Notes: a model not told the origin generated them from the letters alone. Shown: positions 15,532 through 22,373, counted from the first letter of the stretch. The stretch: DNA of 31,174 bases from CAXMPK01 sp964195405 (GCA_964195405.1 CAXMPK010000046.1:1-31174), one strand, 5' to 3'. Numbers and translations are program-made.

Positions 15532-16083
15532 ATGACAAGTGTGATCATCGTCGGAGACGGTCCGGGAGGACTATCGGCCGCATTGTTCCTGGCCAAGAAC
15601 GGACACCAAGTCTCGGTGTTCGGCACCGACAAGACAGCAATGAACTATGCCTATCTTTACAACTATCTGGGAATCCCCGAAATGGCCGGCACCGACTTTC
15701 AAACCGTTGCCAAACGCCAGGTTGCATCCGCCGGCGCAAAGCTGATCTCGGAAGAAGTGAATTCAGTCGAGATCAACGGGGTTTTCAAAGCACATAGCGA
15801 GTCTGGCGACATCAGCGGCGACTATCTGATTCTCACCGAGGGCAAAAACGCGAAGCTGGCTCTGAGCCTCGGCGCCGATACCGACGATGAGGGCGCGATC
15901 ATGGTGGATAGAGACAACCGATCATCAGTCGATCGGGTTTACGTGGTTGGTCGATCGGCCCGACCCAGTCGGAGTCAGGCGATCATCTCAGCAGGTGCCG
16001 GGGCAGTCGCAGCTCTCGACATCCTCGCCCGTGAAAAAGGCAAAGACGTCCAGGATTGGGATACCCCTGCGAAAGAGGAATAG
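15532..16083 (+). CDS. Short FAD-binding protein, thioredoxin-reductase-like but FAD domain only
   Basis: A 183-residue flavoprotein-like protein. The N-terminus has the dinucleotide motif I-I-V-G8-D-G10-P-G-G13-L-S-A-A, and the C-terminus has the second FAD region (D-R-V-Y-V-V-G-R and A-G-A-G-A-V-A-A-L). Both match the two halves of the thioredoxin reductase FAD domain. The NADPH domain and the redox C-x-x-C that normally lie between them are absent, and the protein is about 60% of normal length. AGAGGAG lies 5 nt before the ATG. It converges on the microcompartment operon with 27 bp between stops. An electron-transfer role for the compartment is only a guess. Confidence 0.72.
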   Translation: MTSVIIVGDGPGGLSAALFLAKNGHQVSVFGTDKTAMNYAYLYNYLGIPEMAGTDFQTVAKRQVASAGAKLISEEVNSVEINGVFKAHSESGDISGDYLILTEGKNAKLALSLGADTDDEGAIMVDRDNRSSVDRVYVVGRSARPSRSQAIISAGAGAVAALDILAREKGKDVQDWDTPAKEE

Positions 16084-16110
16084 TAGAAGGTAGACAACCC
16101 GACGGGATCG

Positions 16111-16398
16111 CTAACCGACGTATTGCGACGAGCCGTCGATGACAATCTCGTCGACGATGCCGACAACAACAGCACGAATCGCTCCCCATTCTTCGCCGAA
16201 GATCTGTCGGGCCGAAGTCCCCTCATCCAGGATCAGCACGGTGTCCCCCGTCCCGGCGTCGACCGCATCGACGGCGATCGTGTACCCGTCTGGTTTCCCG
16301 GCGGCATCTGCGGTGTCACACACGAGCAGTCGTAGACCGTCGAGGACGGGGATATTGATCGTGGACACCACAGTGCCGACGACCTTGCCGACCTTCAT
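16111..16398 (-). CDS. BMC-P pentameric vertex shell protein (EutN/CcmL family), last gene of operon
   Basis: A 95-residue EutN/CcmL-family protein. These form pentamers that cap the vertices of bacterial microcompartments. The start V-G-K-V-V-G-T-V-V-S-T, the central L-L-V-C-D and the A-V-D-A-V-D-A-G-T-G-D-T-V-L segment are typical, as is the closing A-V-V-V-G-I-V-D-E-I. Its ATG overlaps the stop of the preceding BMC-P by 4 nt (ATGA). It is one of three divergent BMC-P copies here. Possibly the copies play different roles at the vertices. Confidence 0.93.
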   Translation of the reverse strand: MKVGKVVGTVVSTINIPVLDGLRLLVCDTADAAGKPDGYTIAVDAVDAGTGDTVLILDEGTSARQIFGEEWGAIRAVVVGIVDEIVIDGSSQYVG

Positions 16399-16673
16399 TC
16401 TTCTTCTTCCAGGTGGACCTGGTCGACTATCCCAACAACAGCGTGGTCGACCGGCACAAACCTCTCGGGAAGAGACTCGGCGGCCTCCCGAGAACTGACG
16501 AAATAGACCAACTCACCGTGACCGGCCATACCTACCGCATCGGCCGCGACGACAGTCCCACCCGCCGGGCGTTGCTGCTTGGTGAGAGGCTGAATCATGA
16601 GAAGGCTGACGCCGTCCAGACCTTCGGCCTTTTCGGTGGCCACCACCCTCCCCAATACTCGAGCCAGTTGCAT
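16395..16673 (-). CDS. BMC-P pentameric vertex shell protein (EutN/CcmL family)
   Basis: A 92-residue EutN/CcmL-family vertex protein. It opens Q-L-A-R-V-L-G-R-V-V-A-T, has A-A-D-A-V-G-M-A-G-H-G-E-L-V-Y-F and closes with H-A-V-V-G-I-V-D-Q-V. The ATG at 16673 shares one base with the stop of the BMC-T gene (TGATG), so translation should be coupled. A TTG one codon upstream is less likely. It ends in a run of four Glu that overlaps the next start. Confidence 0.93.
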   Translation of the reverse strand: MQLARVLGRVVATEKAEGLDGVSLLMIQPLTKQQRPAGGTVVAADAVGMAGHGELVYFVSSREAAESLPERFVPVDHAVVGIVDQVHLEEEE

Positions 16674-17269
16674 CAAGGCGACCCTTCGACACGTTTCATG
16701 AATTGAAGATGGGAAACGAGGTTTTCGGCCATTTCTTCGTGTAGCTGGGCGATGATGTCCGACCTCACCAGCGAGCCATGCGGTTCCGTACGGGACACGG
16801 CGGCCTCCACCGACGCCTCCACCTCTGAAATCGGACCGGAGAAGAGCACGTAGCCTTTACCGCCCAATCCATCTGCAAGCTGAACCGCGGAAACGTTGAC
16901 ATCAGCGGCCTTCACACCCGCGTCGGCGGCATCGATGGCAGAAGAAACACTCAAAGTCTCGACGATGCCCAAGGCCTCATCACGCAATAACGCTGCCGAT
17001 TCTGCGCCGACCATGGCTTTGGTCACGTCGGGATGAATGTCGGGGAGAAAGACGGTGTCAGAAAGGTGGTCGGCTCCGATTTCCAACCCGGTATCGAGTG
17101 CCAATGCGACACTGGCGGTGTCGCCACTCACCAGCACCAGGTACTTGCCCGGATGCACGGTCCCCGCGTATATCGAACCAACGGGCGAGTTTTTTATCAT
17201 GGCGTCACCCGCCACGATCCCGGCACTGATCGAGTCGAACTCGAGTATTGCAATCGCTGGGTCAGACAA
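16673..17269 (-). CDS. BMC-T tandem-domain (trimeric) shell protein
   Basis: A shell protein of about 198 residues with two BMC domains. The first (about 4-95) has A-I-A-I-L-E-F and A-G-D-A-M-I-K, ending near D-T-G-L-E-I-G-A-D. The second (about 100-180) has A-L-G-I-V-E-T, A-A-D-A-G-V-K-A-A-D-V and G-G-K-G-Y-V-L-F-S-G. Such proteins form pseudohexameric trimers that tile the shell facets and often have larger pores. The TTG at 17269 (M-S-D-P-A-I-A-I-L-E) is chosen because it fits the domain edge, has GGGAG 9 nt upstream, and overlaps the dehydrogenase stop by 8 nt. A longer frame to 17419 only reads through the dehydrogenase gene. Confidence 0.88.
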   Translation of the reverse strand: MSDPAIAILEFDSISAGIVAGDAMIKNSPVGSIYAGTVHPGKYLVLVSGDTASVALALDTGLEIGADHLSDTVFLPDIHPDVTKAMVGAESAALLRDEALGIVETLSVSSAIDAADAGVKAADVNVSAVQLADGLGGKGYVLFSGPISEVEASVEAAVSRTEPHGSLVRSDIIAQLHEEMAENLVSHLQFMKRVEGSP

Positions 17270-18731
17270 TGCGAAGCGCTCCCACAACACTGACTCTGCG
17301 GGCGCGTGCAAAGTGGCGGGGCCGGGTGAGGCCCTCCCCTGTGGGGCTGGCGATCGAAAAAGATGTAAATCCCTCACCACCCTCGCCCAGGCCGCTGAAA
17401 TTGGGCCCGTTGGCAACAAAGATCGAACAGTTCATCGCCCGAGCCATCCTGGTGATGGTGTCCACGTTGGTGCTGTGAATCGAAGCGGTGTGCCGAAATC
17501 CATGCTCGGATCTCACCGCCAGTTCGATCGCCTCATCGATGCTCTGGACACGCACGACTGGCATGACCGGCATCATCTGCTCGGTCCAAACGAGGCTATG
17601 GGCTTGGGGGACCTCTGCGATGGCAAGACGCACATCGTCGCCGACGTTGATACCGATCTCCGAGAGTATCCGACCGGCGTTCTTGCCGATGAACTCTGGG
17701 TTGATCACCCCCGGCTTGTTTGGCGGGCCCATTTCTTTGAAGATCACCCGCTCGAGACGCTTCAGTTCGTGCTCTTTGAGTCGATACGCCCCATTGGCCG
17801 TCATCGACTGCGCCAAGGCGTCAGCCACTGAGTCGATCACGATTGTCGTTTTCTCATCGGTGCAAATCACGTTGTTGTCGAACGAGGCGCCTCGAACGAT
17901 GTCTCGTCCGGCCGCTCTGACGTCGGCGGTCTGATCGACGACCGACGGTGGATTGCCCGGACCCGCCGCTATCACCTTCTTGTTGGTTTTGAGAGCTTCT
18001 TTCACCACACCGGGCCCACCCGTGACGAGGAGCACGCGAATGTCGGGATGATGCATCAAGTCACGCGCCGACTCCAATGTTGGATGAGGAGTTGCCGTGA
18101 TCAGGTCGCTTGGCCCGCCGGCACCGACTATCGCCCGATTGAGCAACTTGACGTTCTCGACCGAAACCTGGCTGGCATTTGGATGGACATTGAAAACGAC
18201 CGCGTTACCAGCGGAGATCATCGAGATCGCGTTGTTGATGATGGTCGACGTCGGGTTGGTCGTTGGGGTGATCGAACCAATTACGCCATATGGGGCATAT
18301 TCGGTGATCATCATTCCGGCATCACCAGTAACCACGTGGGGCTCGAGGTCCTCAGGACCTGGCGTTTTTGTGGTGACGAGCCGGTTCTTCACCACTTTGT
18401 CCTCGGCCCGCCCGATTCCTGTCTCTTCGGCTGCCATATATGCCAGGTGCTCGCCCTCGCGAAGCATGGCCGACCTCACGGCCTCCACGATCGTCTTGCG
18501 TTTCTCCAAACCCATTTCTCGGTAGATGGCGAAGGCTGTGACAGCACCGCCGACGGCCTCATCGATGGTGGCGTGGATACCGTCGACCAGCTCAACATCG
18601 GAAACGGCCAACTCATCGCCGGCGCGAAGCGCCGAGCCGGTGTGTTCGGCGAACTCGGCAGCTGCGATACGACCCTTGACCCTGTCGATGATCGATCGAA
18701 TCTCGATCTCGCTGGGAGACGAGCTATCCAG
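17262..18731 (-). CDS. CoA-acylating aldehyde dehydrogenase of the EutE/PduP type (microcompartment enzyme)
   Basis: A 489-residue dehydrogenase that should convert an aldehyde, NAD+ and CoA to acyl-CoA and NADH; acetaldehyde from DeoC is the likely substrate. The catalytic Cys is C290 in N-N-V-I-C-T-D-E-K. Other family segments are Y-A-P-Y-G-V-I-G-S-I-T-P-T-T-N-P near 150 and N-A-V-V-F-N-V-H-P. Residues about 5-25 (E-I-E-I-R-S-I-I-D-R-V-K-G-R-I) form a likely amphipathic targeting helix. The start appears to be CTG at 18731, 6 nt after GGAGGAGG and overlapping the upstream BMC-P stop by 8 nt (CTGGATAG). The nearest upstream ATG (18809) lies deep in that BMC-P gene and would add 26 unrelated residues. 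Confidence 0.93.
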   Translation of the reverse strand: MDSSSPSEIEIRSIIDRVKGRIAAAEFAEHTGSALRAGDELAVSDVELVDGIHATIDEAVGGAVTAFAIYREMGLEKRKTIVEAVRSAMLREGEHLAYMAAEETGIGRAEDKVVKNRLVTTKTPGPEDLEPHVVTGDAGMMITEYAPYGVIGSITPTTNPTSTIINNAISMISAGNAVVFNVHPNASQVSVENVKLLNRAIVGAGGPSDLITATPHPTLESARDLMHHPDIRVLLVTGGPGVVKEALKTNKKVIAAGPGNPPSVVDQTADVRAAGRDIVRGASFDNNVICTDEKTTIVIDSVADALAQSMTANGAYRLKEHELKRLERVIFKEMGPPNKPGVINPEFIGKNAGRILSEIGINVGDDVRLAIAEVPQAHSLVWTEQMMPVMPVVRVQSIDEAIELAVRSEHGFRHTASIHSTNVDTITRMARAMNCSIFVANGPNFSGLGEGGEGFTSFSIASPTGEGLTRPRHFARARRVSVVGALRIV

Positions 18732-19032
18732 AGCGTTCCTCCTCCCCTTTGTGATACCTGACCTCACCTGCAATATCCCATGTGTCGACGATCGCCATGA
18801 CCACGGCATCGCATGGACGGTCCTTCGTCAACTGGGTCTGACGTGCCGAACTGCCAGACGCATAAAGGACAATTTCACCCTCTCCAGCGCCGACCGCATT
18901 AACGGCGACGACGTATGAGCCGGTTTCCTGATTCGATTCGTCGATCTGTTTCACCACAAGAAACGTCATGCCCTCCAAGAGGGGTTCCTTGTTGCTCGAA
19001 ACCAGGGTTCCGGCGACCCTGCCTAATTGCAT
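18724..19032 (-). CDS. BMC-P pentameric vertex shell protein (EutN/CcmL family)
   Basis: A 102-residue EutN/CcmL-family vertex protein. It has Q-L-G-R-V-A-G-T-L-V-S-S at the start, F-L-V-V-K-Q in the middle and A-V-V-M-A-I-V-D-T-W near the end. A C-terminal tail of about 10 charged residues follows the fold. Its last bases, GGGGAGGAGG, also serve as the ribosome site for the dehydrogenase. AGGAGAG lies before its own ATG at 19032. It sits between BMC-H and the aldehyde dehydrogenase. Confidence 0.94.
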   Translation of the reverse strand: MQLGRVAGTLVSSNKEPLLEGMTFLVVKQIDESNQETGSYVVAVNAVGAGEGEIVLYASGSSARQTQLTKDRPCDAVVMAIVDTWDIAGEVRYHKGEEERSG

Positions 19033-19053
19033 GGGTCTCTCCTGTCTGCTGGA

Positions 19054-19356
19054 TCAGCCGAGGTCGTCTTCAGTCTGGTTCTGGCGACCAAGAGGCAACG
19101 CGAGATCCACGTTGACATGGGGCCGCGCGATGACATGAGTGCCTGTGATTTCGCCGACCTTCTCGGCGCCGCGAACACCGGCATCCACCGCGGCTTTGAC
19201 AGCGGCGACATCACCGCGAACCACAGCCGTGACGTAACCGCCACCTGTCTTTTCCATACTCACCAGCTCGACCTTCGCGGCCTTGACCATGGCGTCGGCT
19301 GCCTCCACCATCGCCGGAAAGCTGCGCGCTTCGATCATTCCCAGAGCTTCAGCCAT
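19054..19356 (-). CDS. BMC-H hexameric shell protein (PduA/EutM type)
   Basis: A 100-residue single BMC-domain protein. It is probably the main facet tile of the compartment. It opens A-L-G-M-I-E-A-R, then has A-A-D-A-M-V-K-A-A-K-V-E-L, the G-G-G-Y-V-T-A-V-V-R-G-D-V loop and H-V-I-A-R-P-H. The loop that lines the hexamer pore in this family lies between V-E-L and G-G-Y (E-K-T-G-G). GGAGGAG lies 5 nt before the ATG. It is the only BMC-H in the window, so facets would rest on one hexamer type plus two trimers. Confidence 0.96.
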   Translation of the reverse strand: MAEALGMIEARSFPAMVEAADAMVKAAKVELVSMEKTGGGYVTAVVRGDVAAVKAAVDAGVRGAEKVGEITGTHVIARPHVNVDLALPLGRQNQTEDDLG

Positions 19357-19401
19357 GAAGCTCCTCCTTTCCTTCGTCCGTCATTTGACTCCTCACAAAA
19401 A

Positions 19402-20031
19402 CTAACCAGCGTCTCGACCGGTTAGACCTTCCAGGGCAGACACTGCGGCCTGCCACCCAACATCGATGTCCTGCTCTTCGCCACCAAGATACAACCGTCC
19501 CATCGAACCGAAGCTGCGCACCTCGAGCACGTTGATCTCAGCAGCCTTTTCTGCCTCATTGGCAGCGAGAGAGGCGTAGGCGGCCGGCTCACATTCGAGG
19601 ACGTAGAGAGTTTGTCCGGGGATGATCATCTCACCGTGCCGGGTGCGGTTGATGAGCTGAGCATGATGATCGGTGATTCTCCTGATGATCTGCGAGCTGA
19701 TGATCCTCGGCTTGATCCGATCATCCTCAGTATGTTCGATGACATCGAGAATCGCCGCGCCCGCAGCGCGTGTCTCGGCCTGATCCTCGGAGTGAACCTC
19801 GAGAACGCCGTAGTAACGCTCGATTATCTGCAACCCGGGCGTCACCGACGTTGATTTGAGAGCTATGTCGGTTAGTCGGTTGATTTCAATGCCTGGAGCA
19901 ACCTCTACCCACAGCGAAGCATCCCCCGCTAACGGGAGAAACCCTTGCGCGACGGTTCCCAAGAAGGCCGCGTACTGCGGTTGCAGACTGTCCAGGAACG
20001 CATACGACCTGAGTTCAATACCTGTCGACAT
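19402..20031 (-). CDS. BMC-T shell protein with circularly permuted BMC domains
   Basis: A 209-residue protein made of two related halves. The first half ends with T-D-I-A-L-K-S-T-S-V, G-V-L-E-V-H and A-A-G-A-A-I-L. The second has A-N-E-A-E-K-A-A-E-I-N-V, G-R-L-Y-L-G-G and A-A-V-S-A-L. The order of elements is that of a permuted BMC domain. From memory it closely resembles the trimeric shell protein of the mycobacterial RMM compartment. The conserved M-I-I-P-G-Q-T-L-Y-V-L-E segment is also typical. The ATG at 20031 is chosen because GGAGG lies 5 nt upstream; it overlaps the deoC end by 17 nt. Confidence 0.85.
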   Translation of the reverse strand: MSTGIELRSYAFLDSLQPQYAAFLGTVAQGFLPLAGDASLWVEVAPGIEINRLTDIALKSTSVTPGLQIIERYYGVLEVHSEDQAETRAAGAAILDVIEHTEDDRIKPRIISSQIIRRITDHHAQLINRTRHGEMIIPGQTLYVLECEPAAYASLAANEAEKAAEINVLEVRSFGSMGRLYLGGEEQDIDVGWQAAVSALEGLTGRDAG

Positions 20032-20848
20032 CGTCTCCTCCGTCCGATCCACCAACTATTTGCACACCCGCGGAAGCGCCGATTCTCGTAGCACCCGCAG
20101 CAATCAAGTCTTCGGCGTCATCGGCGGTCCGGACACCACCCGATGCTTTGACTCCCATATCAGGCCCCACAGTCTCTCGCATAAGCGCCACGTCATAGAC
20201 AGTGGCGCCCCCAGGACCGAAGCCCGTGGAGGTCTTGACGAAATCGGCTTTCGCCCTCTTGGCCAGCGCCGACGCGATCACCTTCTCCTCGTCGGTGAGG
20301 AGGGCAGTCTCGAGAATCACTTTGCACACCGCTCCCACTTCATGCGCGGCGTCAACCACCCGGGCGATGTCGTTGAGCACCACGTCGTTCTGTCCTGATT
20401 TGAGGGCACCGATGTTGATCACCATGTCGACCTCACGGGCGCCGTCCCGTAGTGCCTTCCGGGCCTCCATGGCCTTCACGTCGGTGGTGGTCGCCCCCAA
20501 TGGAAAGCCGATAACAGTACAGACCGGGACACCGGTTCCTCGAAGATGATCGGCCGCCCGCTTTACCCATGTTGGATTGATGCAGACAGAAGCGAATCCG
20601 AATTGCTCCGCTTCAGTGCACAACTGATCGATTTCGGTCGCGGTCGTGTCGGCCGCCAGAAGCGTGTGATCGATGTATTTGGCCAGGTCAAGCGGAACGT
20701 CAGCCGCCTCGCCATGGAAAGCCACCCGATCGGCACCGTTGGCGACGACCTCGCGGACCGTTTCGCCGGTCGCCGCCATGTCGAAACGCGTGGAGAGAGC
20801 CACAAGGACTTCACGAGTGATGGTCTCAACAAGAGTGTCGCGATTCAT
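20015..20848 (-). CDS. deoC: Deoxyribose-phosphate aldolase (microcompartment-targeted)
   Basis: A 277-residue class I aldolase that splits 2-deoxyribose 5-phosphate into acetaldehyde and glyceraldehyde 3-phosphate. The Schiff-base Lys is K205 in F-V-K-T-S-T-G-F. The helper residues D141 (V-D-M-V-I-N) and K234 (V-K-A-S-G-G) are in place. The core starts near residue 52 with D-L-A-K-Y-I-D-H-T-L-L. Before it lies an extra 50 residues, beginning with the amphipathic stretch T-L-V-E-T-I-T-R-E-V-L-V-A-L, a likely encapsulation peptide. The ATG at 20848 is 22 nt after the rpiB-like stop. A longer frame to 20929 reads into that gene. No strong ribosome site is seen. Confidence 0.95.
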   Translation of the reverse strand: MNRDTLVETITREVLVALSTRFDMAATGETVREVVANGADRVAFHGEAADVPLDLAKYIDHTLLAADTTATEIDQLCTEAEQFGFASVCINPTWVKRAADHLRGTGVPVCTVIGFPLGATTTDVKAMEARKALRDGAREVDMVINIGALKSGQNDVVLNDIARVVDAAHEVGAVCKVILETALLTDEEKVIASALAKRAKADFVKTSTGFGPGGATVYDVALMRETVGPDMGVKASGGVRTADDAEDLIAAGATRIGASAGVQIVGGSDGGDDVDRY

Positions 20849-20870
20849 CGTGTGCGAACTTTGCGTGGTC

Positions 20871-21545
20871 TCATTCCTGCCCGGAGTATTGCCGATCAAG
20901 CGCGTCGATCTTGGCAACGCGGCGGGCATGTCTGCCCCCAGCCCATTCCGTTGAGAGCCATGCCTCGACGATCTGCCACGCCAATGCCTCCCCGATCAAC
21001 CCGGAGCCGAGGGTGAGGACGTTGGCGTGATTGTGCTCACGCGCATTTCGAGCCGACGAGATGTCGTAACAGAGCGAGGCGCGGACTCCGGGGACTTTAT
21101 TGGCGACCATGGCCGATCCGATGCCGGCGCCGTCAATCATGATGCCCCAGCGACACTCCTCCGTTGCCACCTTCACCGCAACGGCGTGGGCAAAATCGGG
21201 ATAGTCAACAGCCTCATGCGAATCGGTACCACAATCGACAACCTCCCAACCGGCCTCTTTGAGGCGAAACGCCAGTCTCTCCTTCAGTGGATAACCGCCG
21301 TGATCGGCACCGATGGCGATTGTCGCTTCGGGCGCTGAGGTATCCGATGGAGCCGGGTCAGAATTGCTCGCGACGGACATCGCATCTACGTCGCCATGTT
21401 GAACAACACCTTCGACGATCCTCTCGACAAGTGATCGCACCTCCTCTTCGGATGGGGCGCCTTTCGTTGCGACTTGCGTTGCGTGATGCGTTACGCCTGG
21501 TTTTGTGGGAGATATCATCGGAGCCTGTCGCCTTTGGGCGGCCAT
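20871..21545 (-). CDS. rpiB: RpiB/LacA-family sugar-phosphate isomerase with targeting extension and altered active site
   Basis: First gene of the operon, 224 residues. The RpiB/LacA domain spans about 74-224: I-A-I-G-A-D-H-G-G at the start, D-Y-P-D-F-A, G-I-G-S-A-M-V-A-N-K, and A-R-E-H-N-H-A-N-V-L. The family loop C-G-T-G-I-G reads D138-G-A-G-I-G, so the Cys used as proton-transfer base in E. coli RpiB is Asp and the next Thr is Ala. The substrate may therefore not be ribose 5-phosphate. Residues 31-50 (E-E-V-R-S-L-V-E-R-I-V-E-G-V-V) form an amphipathic helix typical of shell-targeting peptides, joined by a Ser/Pro/Asp linker. An alternative ATG at 21518 is possible, since TAGGAT (21544-21549) could be a -10 for it. 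Confidence 0.88.
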   Translation of the reverse strand: MAAQRRQAPMISPTKPGVTHHATQVATKGAPSEEEVRSLVERIVEGVVQHGDVDAMSVASNSDPAPSDTSAPEATIAIGADHGGYPLKERLAFRLKEAGWEVVDCGTDSHEAVDYPDFAHAVAVKVATEECRWGIMIDGAGIGSAMVANKVPGVRASLCYDISSARNAREHNHANVLTLGSGLIGEALAWQIVEAWLSTEWAGGRHARRVAKIDALDRQYSGQE

Positions 21546-21549
21546 CCTA
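21544..21549 (-). promoter_or_regulatory. Candidate -10 (TAGGAT) of the microcompartment operon
   Basis: TAGGAT on the minus strand would place a transcript start near 21537 and a leader of about 19 nt before the ATG at 21518. It overlaps the ATG at 21545, so the two start choices exclude each other. No clear -35 is seen. Confidence 0.3.
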
Positions 21550-21561
21550 GGGACGCGGCCT

Positions 21562-21567
21562 TAAGAT
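21562..21567 (+). promoter_or_regulatory. -10 element (TAAGAT) of the divergent HTH gene
   Basis: TAAGAT ends 7 nt before the ATG at 21575, the spacing expected for a leaderless mRNA. The gap to the microcompartment operon is only 29 bp, so the two promoters overlap. Confidence 0.5.
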
Positions 21568-21574
21568 CCGATTC

Positions 21575-22369
21575 ATGGCAGACAACGATGCCGCTTTCCT
21601 CTGGGAGACCGAAGCCCTCCGATCGTCCGCGTCGCAGGCTTCGCCCGAATCTGTCGAGTCAAACGGCAAAATCGCCGAGTCCGACTGGGTGACGCTGCGT
21701 CGAGCGAACGAGGCTACGGGCATCCCGCTGAAGACTCTTCGTAAGTGGGCCCGTCACGAACACGTCGCTTCTTACCTCGAGGACTCCTCTGGAGGCCAAC
21801 TTCGGATGGTCTCGCTCAGCGACGTACGCGACCGGGCTCGCCAAATGGGGCGACAGGACGACCCGTCTCAACAATCATCCAAAGCGAAGCCGATTCAGAA
21901 GTCATCCCCCAGCGTGGAGCCAACTTTGCAGGAGTCCCGAGAGTCGGAGCAGCCTCCGGGGACGATGCTCGTTCCCATCGATGCCTGGGACAAGATGCTG
22001 CTCCAATTAGGCAACCTTCATCAGGCCGGTCAGCAGTTGGCCGAGGCCCGTGAGCGAGCCGGCAAGGCCGAGACCGAGTCCAAGTTCCTCAAAGAGCGGA
22101 TCGCCGAAATGCGAACACAGCTGGCAGAGGCTCGAAGCCAACCCCTGGACCCGTCTAAATCGCTAGACGAGGAACCAAAGCGTGAGCCGGAGCGTCAGCC
22201 GGAGCCGGCGTCATCTACCAATGAGACCATCGAGGACGACGACGAAATTTTCGTGAAGGAACTTGCTCCCGTCTTCGAGCCCAACGACGAGGGCCAGTCC
22301 GTCGCGACCTACTCCCTCGAAATGATGAAGCACATCTATTCGACTTGGCGAGGTCGACCGCGACGCTGA
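21575..22369 (+). CDS. HTH-domain protein with coiled coil, candidate regulator
   Basis: A 264-residue protein with no named family recognised. Residues about 37-85 look like a MerR/excisionase-type winged helix: W-V-T-L-R-R-A-N-E-A-T-G-I-P, then T-L-R-K-W-A-R, and a wing-like G-G-Q-L-R-M-V-S-L-S-D-V. A Ser/Pro/Gln-rich linker leads to a coiled coil near 135-190 (Q-L-A-E-A-R-E-R-A-G-K-A-E, then F-L-K-E-R-I-A-E-M-R). An acidic stretch near 215-225 precedes a conserved-looking end with E-M-M-K-H-I-Y-S-T-W. The divergent overlap with the microcompartment operon makes it a candidate regulator, but it could equally be an unrelated DNA-binding protein. Confidence 0.7.
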   Translation: MADNDAAFLWETEALRSSASQASPESVESNGKIAESDWVTLRRANEATGIPLKTLRKWARHEHVASYLEDSSGGQLRMVSLSDVRDRARQMGRQDDPSQQSSKAKPIQKSSPSVEPTLQESRESEQPPGTMLVPIDAWDKMLLQLGNLHQAGQQLAEARERAGKAETESKFLKERIAEMRTQLAEARSQPLDPSKSLDEEPKREPERQPEPASSTNETIEDDDEIFVKELAPVFEPNDEGQSVATYSLEMMKHIYSTWRGRPRR

Positions 22370-22373
22370 AGGG

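Noticed and set aside
17270..17419. Longer BMC-T start at TTG 17419
   Set aside because: The extra 50 residues are the dehydrogenase end read out of frame, and the BMC domain begins right at 17269.
18732..18809. ATG start at 18809 for the aldehyde dehydrogenase
   Set aside because: It lies inside the BMC-P gene, adds 26 unrelated residues and has no ribosome site. CTG 18731 has GGAGGAGG at the right distance.
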